Assembly: GCA_016197225.1 (NCBI GenBank)
Contig: JACPWC010000024.1
Coordinates: 19,846 to 83,845, forward strand
Length of the DNA: 64,000 bases
DNA from: Chloroflexota bacterium
GTDB lineage: Bacteria > Chloroflexota > Anaerolineae > Anaerolineales > VGOW01
Direction: 5' to 3'
The position numbers were made by a program, and so were the translations under genes. The notes beneath the pieces are model-generated. The model was not told where the DNA came from. It was given only the letters and a program-made list of their open reading frames with translations, and searched no databases. Shown here piece by piece: positions 24,374 to 34,170 of this stretch (position 1 is its first letter; each line of letters opens with the position of its first letter).

Positions 24374-25228
24374 ATGTGGGACACGTTCATCATCAATCCG
24401 TTCACCAACGCGCTCTTGTTGCTCTACACCTGGGTGGGCAACAACTTCACCCTGGCTATTGTCCTCTTCACGATTGCCGTCCGCCTGATCACCGTGCCGC
24501 TCACGATGTCGAGCCAGAAGAATTCACAGCGCATGGCGGCCATGCAGCCGCAAATCAAGGAACTACAAGAGAAGTATAAGGACCAGCCGGAGAAACTCCA
24601 GACCGAATTGACTGCCCTGGGTTACAACCCGATGACGATGGTGGGCGGGTGTTTGCCAATGTTTCTGCAGTTTCCAATCATGATCGGCCTGTACCGATCC
24701 ATCACCCACGTGATGGCCGTTTCGCCGCTGTCGTTGGTGGATTTGTATCACGCCATCTACCCGGTCTTCCCAAATCTTGACAAACTGGTCCCGGTCAACA
24801 GCCATTTTCTCTGGCTCAACCTGGCCCTACCCGATCCAATTTATATTTTGCCGGCGCTGGTCTTCGCCACCACCTGGCTCTCGCAAAAACTGATTACCCC
24901 GCCCCCCCAACCCGGGGCCGACACCGGCCAGGCCGCCGAGATGACCAAGACCATGGGTATCACCATGTCGGTCATGTTTGGCTTCATGTCTTTGCAATTC
25001 GCTTCGGGCCTGTCCATTTACTTCATTGTGTCGAACCTGGTGAGCATGGTGCAGTACCCGTTGACGAACGATCAACAGCGGGCGCGCTTGCTGGCTTTTT
25101 TGCGGCGTGAGCCGCTGCCGGCCATTGCCGCTCCCGCCTCAGCCGCCAAGAGCGGCAAACCCGCCGTGAAAACAAGCGGCAAATCGTCAAAAGCCGCCAG
25201 AGCCGCCAAAGCCGGCGCCAAAAAATAG
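24374..25228 (+). CDS. yidC: YidC/Oxa1 membrane protein insertase
   Basis: 284-residue insertase of the Oxa1/YidC/Alb3 family, which places proteins in the cytoplasmic membrane with or without SecYEG. Membrane segments lie at about 12-45, 90-115, 150-172 and 190-225. The core motifs VRLITVPLTMSSQKNSQRMAAM (with the hydrophilic-groove arginine) and GGCLPMFLQFPIMIGLYRSI are present. It lacks the large periplasmic domain of proteobacterial YidC and is shorter, like Gram-positive forms. The C-terminal 45 residues are a Lys/Ala-rich tail, as in ribosome-binding YidC variants. AAGGGA stands five bases before the ATG. Confidence 0.97.
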   Translation: MWDTFIINPFTNALLLLYTWVGNNFTLAIVLFTIAVRLITVPLTMSSQKNSQRMAAMQPQIKELQEKYKDQPEKLQTELTALGYNPMTMVGGCLPMFLQFPIMIGLYRSITHVMAVSPLSLVDLYHAIYPVFPNLDKLVPVNSHFLWLNLALPDPIYILPALVFATTWLSQKLITPPPQPGADTGQAAEMTKTMGITMSVMFGFMSLQFASGLSIYFIVSNLVSMVQYPLTNDQQRARLLAFLRREPLPAIAAPASAAKSGKPAVKTSGKSSKAARAAKAGAKK

Positions 25229-25251
25229 ACCTGCCGTAAAAGGTTAGCCCG

Positions 25252-25917
25252 ATGTCTGAGAATCGCACCTTCCTGGAAATCATTGCCCCCGACGTGGATG
25301 AAGCTGTGGCTCAAGCGCTGTTTGAACTTGGCGTGGAGCAGGATGAAGTGGATGTCGAGGTGCTGGACAGCGGCGACGCGCAGGAAGGCCGCCAGGCCCG
25401 AGTGCGGGTGTCAATCCGCCTCGTCGAGCCTCAGCCCGATGACCCGACGCTTCTCGCCGCGCGCAAAACGTTGCAGACTCTGCTGGAGAAGATGCTGGTT
25501 CGGGCGCGGATCAACGCTTCCTGGGGAGAGGCGGCTGACCCTGAGGAAAGCCGGCCCTTGATTCTGGATATTCAAGGCGATGATCTGGGAATGTTGATCG
25601 GCCACAAGGGTGAAACGCTGGCCGCCCTGCAATACATCGTCCGCCTCATCGTCTCCAAACAATTGGATCAACTGGTCAACGTCGTCGTGGATGTAGAAGG
25701 CTATAAAGTCCGGCGCGAGCACCAACTCCGACAACTTGCCAGGCGGCTGGCCGAGCAGGCAGTGCAACGTGGCCGCACCATCTCGCTGGAGCCAATGCCG
25801 GCCAACGAGCGGCGCGTCATTCATCTGGCCCTGCGCGACCATCCAGACGTGGTCACCGAGAGTGTAGGCAATGGCCAATTGCGCAAAGTGACCGTCATTC
25901 CAAAGAACAAGAAATAG
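25252..25917 (+). CDS. jag: Jag/KhpB RNA-binding protein (KH plus R3H)
   Basis: 221 residues with the standard Jag order. A short N-terminal Jag_N-like region (about 1-60) is followed by a KH-II domain (about 85-150; IQGDDLGMLIGHKGETLAALQYIV contains the GxxG loop GHKG). A C-terminal R3H domain follows (about 155-221; REHQLRQLARRLAEQAV and PMPANERRVIHLALRDHPDV). KhpB/Jag proteins bind RNA and influence cell division and small-RNA function in Gram-positive bacteria. It ends the rpmH-to-jag block. No terminator is obvious in the 189 bases after it, which hold nothing else recognisable. Confidence 0.95.
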   Translation: MSENRTFLEIIAPDVDEAVAQALFELGVEQDEVDVEVLDSGDAQEGRQARVRVSIRLVEPQPDDPTLLAARKTLQTLLEKMLVRARINASWGEAADPEESRPLILDIQGDDLGMLIGHKGETLAALQYIVRLIVSKQLDQLVNVVVDVEGYKVRREHQLRQLARRLAEQAVQRGRTISLEPMPANERRVIHLALRDHPDVVTESVGNGQLRKVTVIPKNKK

Positions 25918-26106
25918 TATAACGGCGTTGAGGCCTCGCGCTTTGTAATTTAGTCTTGACAGTAGCCCGCCAGCGACGCGGGCTGTACGGTTTTGCAGGC
26001 TTACAGCAGAATTGCAAGGCAAATGGTTTGATAACGACCTTGCAAGGTTTAGGGCGGGTGCCCGATGTTAGTTTGCTGTTAGCTCCGGCGTACCAGTCAG
26101 TCATTT

Positions 26107-26496
26107 ATGGCCGATAGTCAACGACGCATTCTTTATATTGAAGACAACCCGGATAACCGGCTTTTGGCGTTACGCATTCTCACTGCTGAAGGTTACGAGG
26201 TGTTGGTTGCCGCCAACGGCGCTGAAGGGTTGGCGAAGGCGGCGGAAAACAAGTTCAGCTTAATTCTGGTGGACATCAACATGCCAGAGATTGACGGTTA
26301 CGCCGTCACTTCCCAACTTCGAGAAATGCCGCACCTGGCCCGCGTGCCCATCGTCGCCCTCACGGCCAACGTGATGCGCGGCGACCGTGAGAAGACGCTC
26401 GCCGCCGGGTGCGACGGCTACATTCAAAAGCCGATTGACATTGATATCTTCCCACAACAACTTGCCCGATTCATCGAAGAGGCTCAGCCCACATGA
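26107..26496 (+). CDS. Single-domain response regulator (CheY-like)
   Basis: 129 residues, a lone receiver domain. Acidic pocket Glu12 and Asp13 (ILYIEDNPDN), phospho-acceptor Asp56 (LILVDINMPEIDG), the conserved Thr in VALTANVM and the lysine in GYIQKPID are all present. It has no output domain, so it must act through protein contacts, as a phosphate relay or allosteric partner. It opens a nine-gene same-strand run that ends with the EamA transporter and overlaps the next receiver gene by four bases (ATGA). Closest in style to DivK-type receivers, which often serve hybrid kinases. Confidence 0.92.
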   Translation: MADSQRRILYIEDNPDNRLLALRILTAEGYEVLVAANGAEGLAKAAENKFSLILVDINMPEIDGYAVTSQLREMPHLARVPIVALTANVMRGDREKTLAAGCDGYIQKPIDIDIFPQQLARFIEEAQPT

Positions 26497-26981
26497 CGCT
26501 TCAGTCCACCACCGATCAATCAACCAACTCACCCAAACAGCAAAACGGCTCGACGCGCCAGCACCGGGCGATTCATGCTAAAGACGCGACCGTGCTTATT
26601 GTTGAAGACAACCCGTCCAATTTTGTGTTGATGGCCCGCATGTTGGCCTACATGGGCGTGCAACGCTGTGAATGGAAAACCTCCGGCTGGCAAGTCGTTG
26701 AGTTTGCCGATACCCTGCCGCAGGTTGATTTGATTCTGATGGACATTCGCCTGCCTTACGAGGACGGTTACGCCGCCCTCAACAAACTCCGTGAACATCC
26801 CCGCCTGGCCAACACCATGGTGGTCGCCGTCACAGCTGAAGCCAGCACCGAGCAAATGTCCAGGGCGCGGGCCGCCGGGTTCGACGGCTTCCTGGGCAAA
26901 CCGCTCGACACCGACAAATTCCCTGACCAAATCCGTCGGATGTTGCGGGGCGAACCGGTATGGGAATTATCCACCCCGTAA
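26493..26981 (+). CDS. Second single-domain response regulator
   Basis: 162 residues. An unstructured N-terminus of about 30 residues (rich in Ser, Thr, Gln and Asn) precedes a receiver domain with ATVLIVEDNPSNF, phospho-acceptor Asp84 (LILMDIRLPYEDG), VAVTAEAS and GFLGKPLD. No output domain. Its start codon overlaps the stop of the preceding receiver, so the two are made together, probably as consecutive or competing phosphate acceptors for the hybrid kinase downstream. The N-terminal tail is unlike standard receivers and may be a linker. The 131 bases to the next gene show no terminator. Confidence 0.9.
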   Translation: MTLQSTTDQSTNSPKQQNGSTRQHRAIHAKDATVLIVEDNPSNFVLMARMLAYMGVQRCEWKTSGWQVVEFADTLPQVDLILMDIRLPYEDGYAALNKLREHPRLANTMVVAVTAEASTEQMSRARAAGFDGFLGKPLDTDKFPDQIRRMLRGEPVWELSTP

Positions 26982-27112
26982 GCCCGCCTTCAGGCTTCCC
27001 TTTAGCGAATCCAGCCGGCAAGCTATCCTTAACGCTGGCCTCTCAGCCTGCCTGGCGCCTCAGGTAACGTTGGACAACTTATTGGCATTGTCTCCCTGAA
27101 AGCGGCTCAGTT

Positions 27113-30100
27113 ATGTTGGCATCCATTCCTCCTTCTACCGCCCGTCGTCCTGCCGTTCCCCGCAGCCAGCTTATCCTTCTCGTCATCCTGCTCGTCATTG
27201 GGGCCGTGGCCGAGAATCTGATCCTGTTCAATTACCTCGATCTTTCGCAAAAGTTTCAAACGTCGGTCGCGCCTTCCATTAGCCTTCTACCAAAGCTCTC
27301 GGCTTTGCGGATAGAAGTGCTTCAATTACACGCCGAAGTCGAACTGGCACTCCACCTGGACGTACCCGAGTTCACCTCTGTTGATGCGCGGCGGGCCAAC
27401 GTGGCCGCCCGTCTGGAAGACCTGCAAACTGCCGCCGCCGGAAACGCAAAATATACGCCGGCCATTGACGCCGTAAGCGTCCTGCTTGAAATCTACGATT
27501 CGCAAATCGCCGGCTTCCGCAATAGCCCTTCCGAGGCGCAAGTTCCGGTAATTGAGTTTGAACTGGGCCGCGCCTTCAAAGACACCGAAGCGCAGTTAGC
27601 CGGCATCTATAACGAGGAAGAGGCTTTGTTTTCCCGGGCAACCACCAACATCTTTGCCGCCGTCCGCGACACTCAGATCATCCTGCTGGGGGTTGGCGTT
27701 ATTCTGTTCATCTTGAGCGCCCTCTTTGTCTTCAACACCCGGCGGACGGTTCAACAGGAAGTTGGCCGCGTCTCTGAACAACTGCAAGTAGCCGCCGAGG
27801 TGGGTCGGGCGGCTTCGTCGTTGCTTAGCCTGGATGAACTCTTCGACACTACCTTGAGCCTGATCCGGGATCGTTTCAATTTTTATCATGCTTCGATCTT
27901 TCTGCTTGACGAGGCGGGCGAGAACGCCGTGCTTCGCGCCTCAATGGGCGAAGTGGGAGCGAGCCTGATCAAGAGCGGCTATAAACTAGACGTTGGCTCC
28001 GACACCATCATCGGCTACGTCACCGCCAACAACGCCGCCCGCGTCGCTTCCGACGTAAGCGACGACCCGGCTTATTTCCGGCATGAGCTACTCCCGAATA
28101 CCCGGGCCGAGCTGGCCGTTCCTCTGCGCCAGGGCGGGCAAGTCATCGGTGCCCTTGACGTGCAATCGGTCAACAGCAACGCCTTCCCGAACGACCTGGT
28201 GCCCGTCATCCAAACCCTGGCCGACGAAATCGCCGTCGCCATCGGCAACGCCGCTCAGTACACGCGCGAAAAGGCTCGCGCTCAACAACTGGCTACGTTG
28301 CTCGAATCCTCAGTTGAGTTGAGCATCCCCCAAAGCAACTTCGACGCTTTGCTGGACTTGATCGCCCGCCGGTCGTTGACGCTGATGCGAGCCAACGACG
28401 CCGAAATCTGGTTGCCCCTCAATGACGATGAAATCGAACTGCGAGCCAACGTCAGCGAGCCGACTCGGGTAGGGCAACGCCTGCGCCGGGGTGAGGGCCT
28501 GCCGAGTCAGGTGTTCGCCAGTGGCCGGCCCCTGCGCGTGGAAGATTACGCCAAGTGGGAAAGCCGGACCGGGGCTGTCGCCGGCGCCGCCTTCCGCGCC
28601 GCCCTGACCGTGCCTATGGCCTGGCAAGGCTCCACGGTCGGGGTGCTGACGCTCACGCACAGCCAGCCCAACTGGTTCTCGGCAGATGATGAACGCATCG
28701 CCCAACTCTTTGCCTCGCAGGCGGCGGCGGCCATTGAAAACACCCGTCTCCTTCAGGAAACCCAGAACCGCCTCGGCGAACTTTACACCCTCAACCAGAT
28801 CGGCCAGGCCGTTGCCGCCCAGACCGACTTGAACGGCCTGTTTGACGTGGTTCGCCGCGAAGTTCTGCGTGTCATCAACGCGCCGGTCATGTACATCAGC
28901 CTCTACGATTCCAAGCGCGAGCTTCTCGAAATCCCCTATTTCTACGAGAGCGGCCTGGTCACCTCGGTTGATCCTTTTCCGGTGGGGCACGGCCTCACCG
29001 GCCTCATCATTCAAACACGCCAGCCGCTGGTGGTGAACAACGCCGCCGAGGCCACCACCCAGGGAGCCATCGTCGAAGGCGACCCGGCTGAGTCATATCT
29101 GGGCGTGCCGATCATCGTCCGCGAGAATGTCATCGGCGTGCTCGCGGTGCAGGATTACGAAAAGCAAAACCTCTTCGCCCCGGCAGATGCGCGCCTGTTG
29201 TCTACCATTGCCTCGCAGATCGCGCTTGGCGTGCAAAGCATCCAACTCTACCAGCAAGTCCAGCGCCGCGCCGATCAACTGGCCGCCGCCTCGGAAGTGA
29301 GCCGGGCCACCATCTCCATGCTCAACCCGGCTCAACTTATTGTGGACGCCGTCGAACTGATCCGGAGCCGGTTCAACTTGTATTACGCCGCCATTTTTAT
29401 GGTGGACGATGAGGGCAAATGGGCGATGCTTCGGCACGCCACCGGCGACGCCGGGCGGCAGTTGCTTGAGAACGGCCACCGGCTGGAGGTTGGCGGCAAC
29501 TCCATGGTCGGCGCGTGCATCGCTCAGGGGCAGGCCCGCATTGCGCTGGATGCCGGCAAAGAACGGACGCGCTTTGCCAACCCGCTTCTGCCCGATACCC
29601 GCTCCGAAATGGCCCTGCCCTTGAGAGTCGGCGAAACCGTCCTCGGGGCTTTGGACGTGCAGTCCACTTTACACAACGCATTCTCCGAGTCCGACATTGC
29701 CGCCTTGCAGACGATGACCGATCAGATCGGCATCGCCATCCGCAATGCTCAACTGCTGGAGAATGCGCAACACACCCTCAAGGCGTTGGACTACGAAACC
29801 TACCTTCTCCAAACCCTCTTGGAAAATGTCCCGGACAAGATTTACTTCAAGGATCAGGAGGGCCGCTTCATCCGGGTAAGCAAGGCGGTGGCCGACAGGT
29901 TCAACCTGCCGCCCGAAGATATGATCGGCAAATGGGAGTTCGACTTCTTCACCGAGGCATACGCCCGCCAGGTTTACGAGGACGAGCAAACCGTGTTGCT
30001 CGCTAACCAGCCCATCTTCGGCAAGGTGGAGCAGGAACTGTGGCCCGATGGCTCGGCGACCTGGGCGCTGACCACGCGATTGCCTTTGCGAGACAGCGTG

Positions 30101-30919
30101 GGCCACGTCATTGGCACGTTTGGCATTTCGCGAGACGTCACCGAACTCAAGGCGGCAGAAGAAGCCTCGCGCCGCCGCGCCCAGCAACTGGTGGCCGCCT
30201 CGGATGTCAGCCGGGCCACCATCTCTATTCTTGACCCGGATCAGTTGGTGATTGAAGCCGTCGAAGCCATCCGTGAACGCTTCGACCTGTACTACGCCGC
30301 CCTCTTTCTGGTGGACGACGCCAGAGAGTGGGCCGTGCTCAGGCACGCCACCGGCGACGCCGGCAAGAAGTTGCTCGAACGAGGCCACAAACTGGAAGTG
30401 GGCGGCAACTCGATGGTGGGCTGGGCCGTCGCCAACCGCCGCGCTCGCATCGCCCTCGATGTCGGCGAAGAGCCGGTGCGCTTCGTCAACCCGTTCCTGC
30501 CCGACACCCATTCCGAAATGGCCCTGCCCCTCATCGTCGGCAACATCGTCATTGGCGCTCTCGATGTGCAATCCGTCCAGGTCAACGCCTTCTCCGACGC
30601 CGATGTTTCGGTATTGCAGACGATGGCCGATCAGATCGCCGTCGCTATTCAAAACGCCCGGCTGTATCTTCAGGTCAACCGCCGCGCCCGGTTGGAGCAA
30701 TTGATCAACCGCGTCACCGGCAAGATCCGCCGTTCGATTGACGCCGAGAGCATTATCTCCACTACTCTCAGCGAACTCAATGACATTCTGCGCACCCGGC
30801 GGGCAGTGGCCCGGCTTGGCCCCGAGCACGACCTGCTCCCGCGGAAGCCCGGCTCGGGCCAGGGGAACGGCAACAATGGAAACAACGGCGGCAACGGCTC
30901 CCGACCGTCAGCGATCTAA
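27113..30919 (+). CDS. Membrane multi-GAF/PAS sensor protein without kinase domain
   Basis: 1268 residues. Two membrane helices (about 20-42 and 186-206) flank an extracytoplasmic helical sensor region. Then come GAF 1 (240-380), GAF 2 (409-543), GAF 3 (572-711), GAF 4 (742-881), a PAS domain (902-1016; VPDKIYFKDQEGRFIRVS) and GAF 5 (1045-1184), ending in a Gly/Asn-rich tail. GAF 4 and 5 are close paralogues (both read LEVGGNSMVG, RSEMALPL or HSEMALPL, and GALDVQS), pointing to internal duplication. There is no HisKA, HATPase, GGDEF or methyl-accepting region, so it cannot signal on its own. It most likely works in a complex with the histidine kinase of this operon. It stops seven bases before the ParA gene. 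Confidence 0.85.
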   Translation: MLASIPPSTARRPAVPRSQLILLVILLVIGAVAENLILFNYLDLSQKFQTSVAPSISLLPKLSALRIEVLQLHAEVELALHLDVPEFTSVDARRANVAARLEDLQTAAAGNAKYTPAIDAVSVLLEIYDSQIAGFRNSPSEAQVPVIEFELGRAFKDTEAQLAGIYNEEEALFSRATTNIFAAVRDTQIILLGVGVILFILSALFVFNTRRTVQQEVGRVSEQLQVAAEVGRAASSLLSLDELFDTTLSLIRDRFNFYHASIFLLDEAGENAVLRASMGEVGASLIKSGYKLDVGSDTIIGYVTANNAARVASDVSDDPAYFRHELLPNTRAELAVPLRQGGQVIGALDVQSVNSNAFPNDLVPVIQTLADEIAVAIGNAAQYTREKARAQQLATLLESSVELSIPQSNFDALLDLIARRSLTLMRANDAEIWLPLNDDEIELRANVSEPTRVGQRLRRGEGLPSQVFASGRPLRVEDYAKWESRTGAVAGAAFRAALTVPMAWQGSTVGVLTLTHSQPNWFSADDERIAQLFASQAAAAIENTRLLQETQNRLGELYTLNQIGQAVAAQTDLNGLFDVVRREVLRVINAPVMYISLYDSKRELLEIPYFYESGLVTSVDPFPVGHGLTGLIIQTRQPLVVNNAAEATTQGAIVEGDPAESYLGVPIIVRENVIGVLAVQDYEKQNLFAPADARLLSTIASQIALGVQSIQLYQQVQRRADQLAAASEVSRATISMLNPAQLIVDAVELIRSRFNLYYAAIFMVDDEGKWAMLRHATGDAGRQLLENGHRLEVGGNSMVGACIAQGQARIALDAGKERTRFANPLLPDTRSEMALPLRVGETVLGALDVQSTLHNAFSESDIAALQTMTDQIGIAIRNAQLLENAQHTLKALDYETYLLQTLLENVPDKIYFKDQEGRFIRVSKAVADRFNLPPEDMIGKWEFDFFTEAYARQVYEDEQTVLLANQPIFGKVEQELWPDGSATWALTTRLPLRDSVGHVIGTFGISRDVTELKAAEEASRRRAQQLVAASDVSRATISILDPDQLVIEAVEAIRERFDLYYAALFLVDDAREWAVLRHATGDAGKKLLERGHKLEVGGNSMVGWAVANRRARIALDVGEEPVRFVNPFLPDTHSEMALPLIVGNIVIGALDVQSVQVNAFSDADVSVLQTMADQIAVAIQNARLYLQVNRRARLEQLINRVTGKIRRSIDAESIISTTLSELNDILRTRRAVARLGPEHDLLPRKPGSGQGNGNNGNNGGNGSRPSAI

Positions 30920-30926
30920 ATCATTT

Positions 30927-31718
30927 ATGCCTTACGTCATCGCCATCTGCCACCAAAAAGGCGGCGTCGCCAAAACCACCACCGTGCTCTCGCTAGGGGC
31001 CTGCTTCGTCGAGCAACGCCATCAAACATTGATCATTGATCTCGACCCGCAAGCCAACCTGACCACTGCCGCCGGCCTGCACCCGGCCACCATGCGCCAC
31101 TCGGCGGCAGACGTTTTGCTGGGCAATGAAACCCTGCTTCGCGTCAGCCGCGAAACCAAACTGCCCGGTCTCGACGTGGTGCCTTCCAACCCCGACATGC
31201 TGGTGGTGTCGAAGGCGCTCTACGCCCGGTCGCAGTTTGAATACCTGCTGCGCGACAACCTGGCCGGCAAAGACCTGGCCTTTTACGATTTCGTGGTCAT
31301 TGACTGCCCGCCGTCGCTGGGGCCGATCACCATTAGCGCCCTCACCGCTTCGAACCTGGTCGTCATTCCCACCCAGTGCGAATATTTTTCAGTCCAGGCC
31401 CTCGAAGGCATCTTCCAGATGATCCGGCTGGTGCGAACCAGAACCAACCCGCAACTCATCTACCGGATGCTCATCACCATGTTCGACGGGCGCGGCCACC
31501 TGCACAGCCGGGTGCTGGCGCACATGCAACAACGGTTTGCCGACTCGATCCTGCAAACCGTCATCGGCGTAGATAGCAAACTGCGCGAGAGCCAGTTGGT
31601 GGGCAAGCCCATTACCGTTCACGCGCCGAACAGCCGGGGCACGCAACAGTACCGGCAGTTGACTCAGGAAATCTTGCAGTATGTCCAACAACGACAACAG
31701 TTACCAGAAACGGCTTGA
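30927..31718 (+). CDS. ParA/MinD-like ATPase inside the sensory operon
   Basis: 263 residues beginning MPYVIAICHQKGGVAKTTTV, with the deviant Walker A box (one Gly-to-Ala change, GGVAKTT), then LIIDLDPQANLTTAAG and FVVIDCPPSLGPITISAL. The match to chromosomal ParA/Soj proteins is clear. It lies between membrane GAF proteins with a seven-base gap before and a 38-base overlap after. No ParB is present. ParA-like ATPases such as PpfA and ParC are known to position chemoreceptor clusters; by analogy this one may place the GAF/kinase assembly in the cell. The ATG at 30927 is chosen because the Walker box follows; the frame extends upstream without conservation. Confidence 0.85.
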   Translation: MPYVIAICHQKGGVAKTTTVLSLGACFVEQRHQTLIIDLDPQANLTTAAGLHPATMRHSAADVLLGNETLLRVSRETKLPGLDVVPSNPDMLVVSKALYARSQFEYLLRDNLAGKDLAFYDFVVIDCPPSLGPITISALTASNLVVIPTQCEYFSVQALEGIFQMIRLVRTRTNPQLIYRMLITMFDGRGHLHSRVLAHMQQRFADSILQTVIGVDSKLRESQLVGKPITVHAPNSRGTQQYRQLTQEILQYVQQRQQLPETA

Positions 31719-34170
31719 GTCACTGTTCTCTGGCATTGAGCCGCCAGAGCCGACCCCGCCGCCGCCCGAACCGCCCAGGCCCGAACCGCCAACGCCGCCC
31801 GCTCCCGACACAGGCGCATCGTCACAGGCCGAAGCGCAAGCGGCCATGGCTCAGGCCGAGCAACAAGCCGCCAAAGATCGTGAGCAAGGTGAAGCCGAGC
31901 AGGCCAGGCTTCGGGCCGCCATCGCTCAGGCAGAAGAACTGGCCGCCAAAGAGCGCGAACAACGCGAAGCCGAGCAGGCCAGGCTTCAGGCCACAATTGC
32001 TCAAGCCGAGCAACAGGCCGCCAAAGATCGTGAACAGCGCGAAGCTGAAGAAGCCCGCTTTCAGGCCGCTATTGTCCGCGCCCAGCAACAAGCCGCTCAG
32101 GAGCGCAAGCAACGCGAAGCCGAAATTGCCAGGTTTGAAGCCAGTGTGGATCGTGTGCGCCAGCAGGCCGCCCAGGAAATCGGCCAGCGCGAAGACGAAC
32201 TGACCAAACTCGAAGCTGAACTGGCCCAGGCCCGGCAACAAGCCGAACAGGAACGACAGGAACGTGAAGCCGCAATGGCGGCCATGGAAAAGTTGCGCGC
32301 CGCCCAGGCCACCGCCGGGGCGCCCGACACTGAGAAATCAACGCCCGCCCACGCCCTCCCCAAACCCGAGGCGGCCTCCCAAGCGAGTCCGGCGGCCAAA
32401 CCCGCCCAGCACATTCCCGAAAAGGATTCCGCCCGGCACACCGCCAAGTTCACCATCTCTCAGTGGCGCGAGAATTTGCTCAAAACTCTGCTGAACGGCG
32501 CAAGCGCCCTGGGCGCATTGACGCTAATCATTTCGCTCGTCAGAGTGATCAACGATGGCGACTTGTTTCTGGGCCTCATTTACATTGTCGTCTACGCCGT
32601 CCTGCTGACGGCCACGTTCATTCGCATGCCTTACCGCCTGCGAGCCAGCATCTTCCTGCTCATCATGTACGGCCTGGGCGGGACGCTCCTGGTGCAATAT
32701 GGCCTGAGCGGCAACGGGCGGCTCTTCCTCTTCGCCTTCACCGCCACCACCCTCCTGCTGTTGAGTTTGCGGGCCAGCCTGGGCGCGCTCATTATGAGCC
32801 TGCTGACGATGGGCGCAATCGGCTGGATGATGAGCAACAACTTGTTGACTACGCCCCGGGCCGAAGTGGTGGCCTCAACCGACTCGATCATCTGGGCCAC
32901 CGGAAGCGTCGTCTTTCTCTTATTGGCTGTCGTGGTGATGCGCGGTTTGTCTATGCTCAAGACCGAATTCGTTTCAACCCGGTATCGCGAGCAGAGCATG
33001 GTGGAAGAACTGCAACGCGAACGCGAACAGCTTGAGCAACGCGTGCTCGAGCGCACCAAACTCATCGAACGCCGCACCACCCAAATCGTCACCGGGGCCG
33101 AGGTGGCTCGCGCCGCCAGCGCCGAACTCAACCCCGACGAACTCCTGCGCCGGACGGTGAACCTGATCCGGGAGCGTTTCGAGTTATATTATGTGGGCGC
33201 GTTTTTGGTGGACGAGACGGGGCGTTACGCCGAGTTGCGGGCCGGGACCGGCGAGGCGGGACAGACCATGCTTGCCAACCACCATCGCCTGGAAGTGGGC
33301 GGCAATTCAATGATTGGCCGCGCGGCCAGCGAAGGCCAGCCACGCCTGGCGCTCGATGTCGGTTTTGAGGGCATTCGCTTCAACAACCCGCTCCTGCCCA
33401 ACACCCGCTCGGAAATGGCCCTGCCCCTCATCGCTCGCGAGCATGTTCTGGGCGCAATTTCGATTCAATCAGATCAGCCCGAGGCCTTCTCGCCGGAAGA
33501 CATCGTTTCTCTGCAAGGCATGACCGACCTGGTTGCTATTGCTCTGGACAACGCTCACCTCTTCCAGGAAGCCCAGGGCGCTCTGGCCGAAGTGACGACG
33601 CTTCATCAGCGGTATCTCTCGCAAGCCTGGGAGCGGTTCTCCCAAAGCCAGCACGATCAGGCAGGCCGCTTGCCTACCTTTGCTTATGCCAACAACACGC
33701 TGATCCAGGGCGGCGCTGTGGAATTGCCGGCGATTGAGTCGGCGGTGGAAACACAGAAAGCGGTAGTGACCCACAGCCACGACGGCTCAACCGTCACCGT
33801 CCCGCTCAAATTGCGCGATCAGATCATTGGCGCAATCGCGCTGGAAGCCGAAGAGGCCGATCACGTCTGGGACCCGGACGAGTTGGCTCTCATTGAAGCC
33901 GCCGCCGAGCAGGCCGCTCTGGCGCTGGAGAATGCACGGCTGATCGAAGAGGCCGAGACGGCGCTGGCCGAAGCCCGTCGCCTGGCCAACCGCGAGCAAA
34001 CCGTCAACGTCATCAGCGACAAGTTGCGCCGCCTGCCCGACGTGAACAGCATTCTCTCCACGACGCTGGTGGAGCTGGGCAAAACGTTGGGCGCTGGCAA
34101 AGGCCTGGTTCGGCTGAGCGGGCCAGGCAACAACCAAGAGATACCGGCTCGGAAGGTGAGCAATGATTAG
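31681..34170 (+). CDS. Coiled-coil, polytopic membrane GAF protein
   Basis: 829 residues. A Pro-rich start (residues 18-43) precedes a long coiled coil (about 47-215), in which a unit like AQAEQQAAKDREQREAEQAR repeats at about 25-residue spacing. Six or so membrane helices follow at 265-425, then a signalling helix, a GAF domain (487-627; FELYYVGAFLVDETG, LEVGGNSMIG, RSEMALPLI) and a second degenerate GAF (about 660-750). No kinase or other output is present. Its first 38 bases overlap the ParA gene. The coiled coil next to a ParA ATPase suggests a cargo adaptor; this is inference. The stop overlaps the next start by eight bases. Confidence 0.75.
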   Translation: MSNNDNSYQKRLESLFSGIEPPEPTPPPPEPPRPEPPTPPAPDTGASSQAEAQAAMAQAEQQAAKDREQGEAEQARLRAAIAQAEELAAKEREQREAEQARLQATIAQAEQQAAKDREQREAEEARFQAAIVRAQQQAAQERKQREAEIARFEASVDRVRQQAAQEIGQREDELTKLEAELAQARQQAEQERQEREAAMAAMEKLRAAQATAGAPDTEKSTPAHALPKPEAASQASPAAKPAQHIPEKDSARHTAKFTISQWRENLLKTLLNGASALGALTLIISLVRVINDGDLFLGLIYIVVYAVLLTATFIRMPYRLRASIFLLIMYGLGGTLLVQYGLSGNGRLFLFAFTATTLLLLSLRASLGALIMSLLTMGAIGWMMSNNLLTTPRAEVVASTDSIIWATGSVVFLLLAVVVMRGLSMLKTEFVSTRYREQSMVEELQREREQLEQRVLERTKLIERRTTQIVTGAEVARAASAELNPDELLRRTVNLIRERFELYYVGAFLVDETGRYAELRAGTGEAGQTMLANHHRLEVGGNSMIGRAASEGQPRLALDVGFEGIRFNNPLLPNTRSEMALPLIAREHVLGAISIQSDQPEAFSPEDIVSLQGMTDLVAIALDNAHLFQEAQGALAEVTTLHQRYLSQAWERFSQSQHDQAGRLPTFAYANNTLIQGGAVELPAIESAVETQKAVVTHSHDGSTVTVPLKLRDQIIGAIALEAEEADHVWDPDELALIEAAAEQAALALENARLIEEAETALAEARRLANREQTVNVISDKLRRLPDVNSILSTTLVELGKTLGAGKGLVRLSGPGNNQEIPARKVSND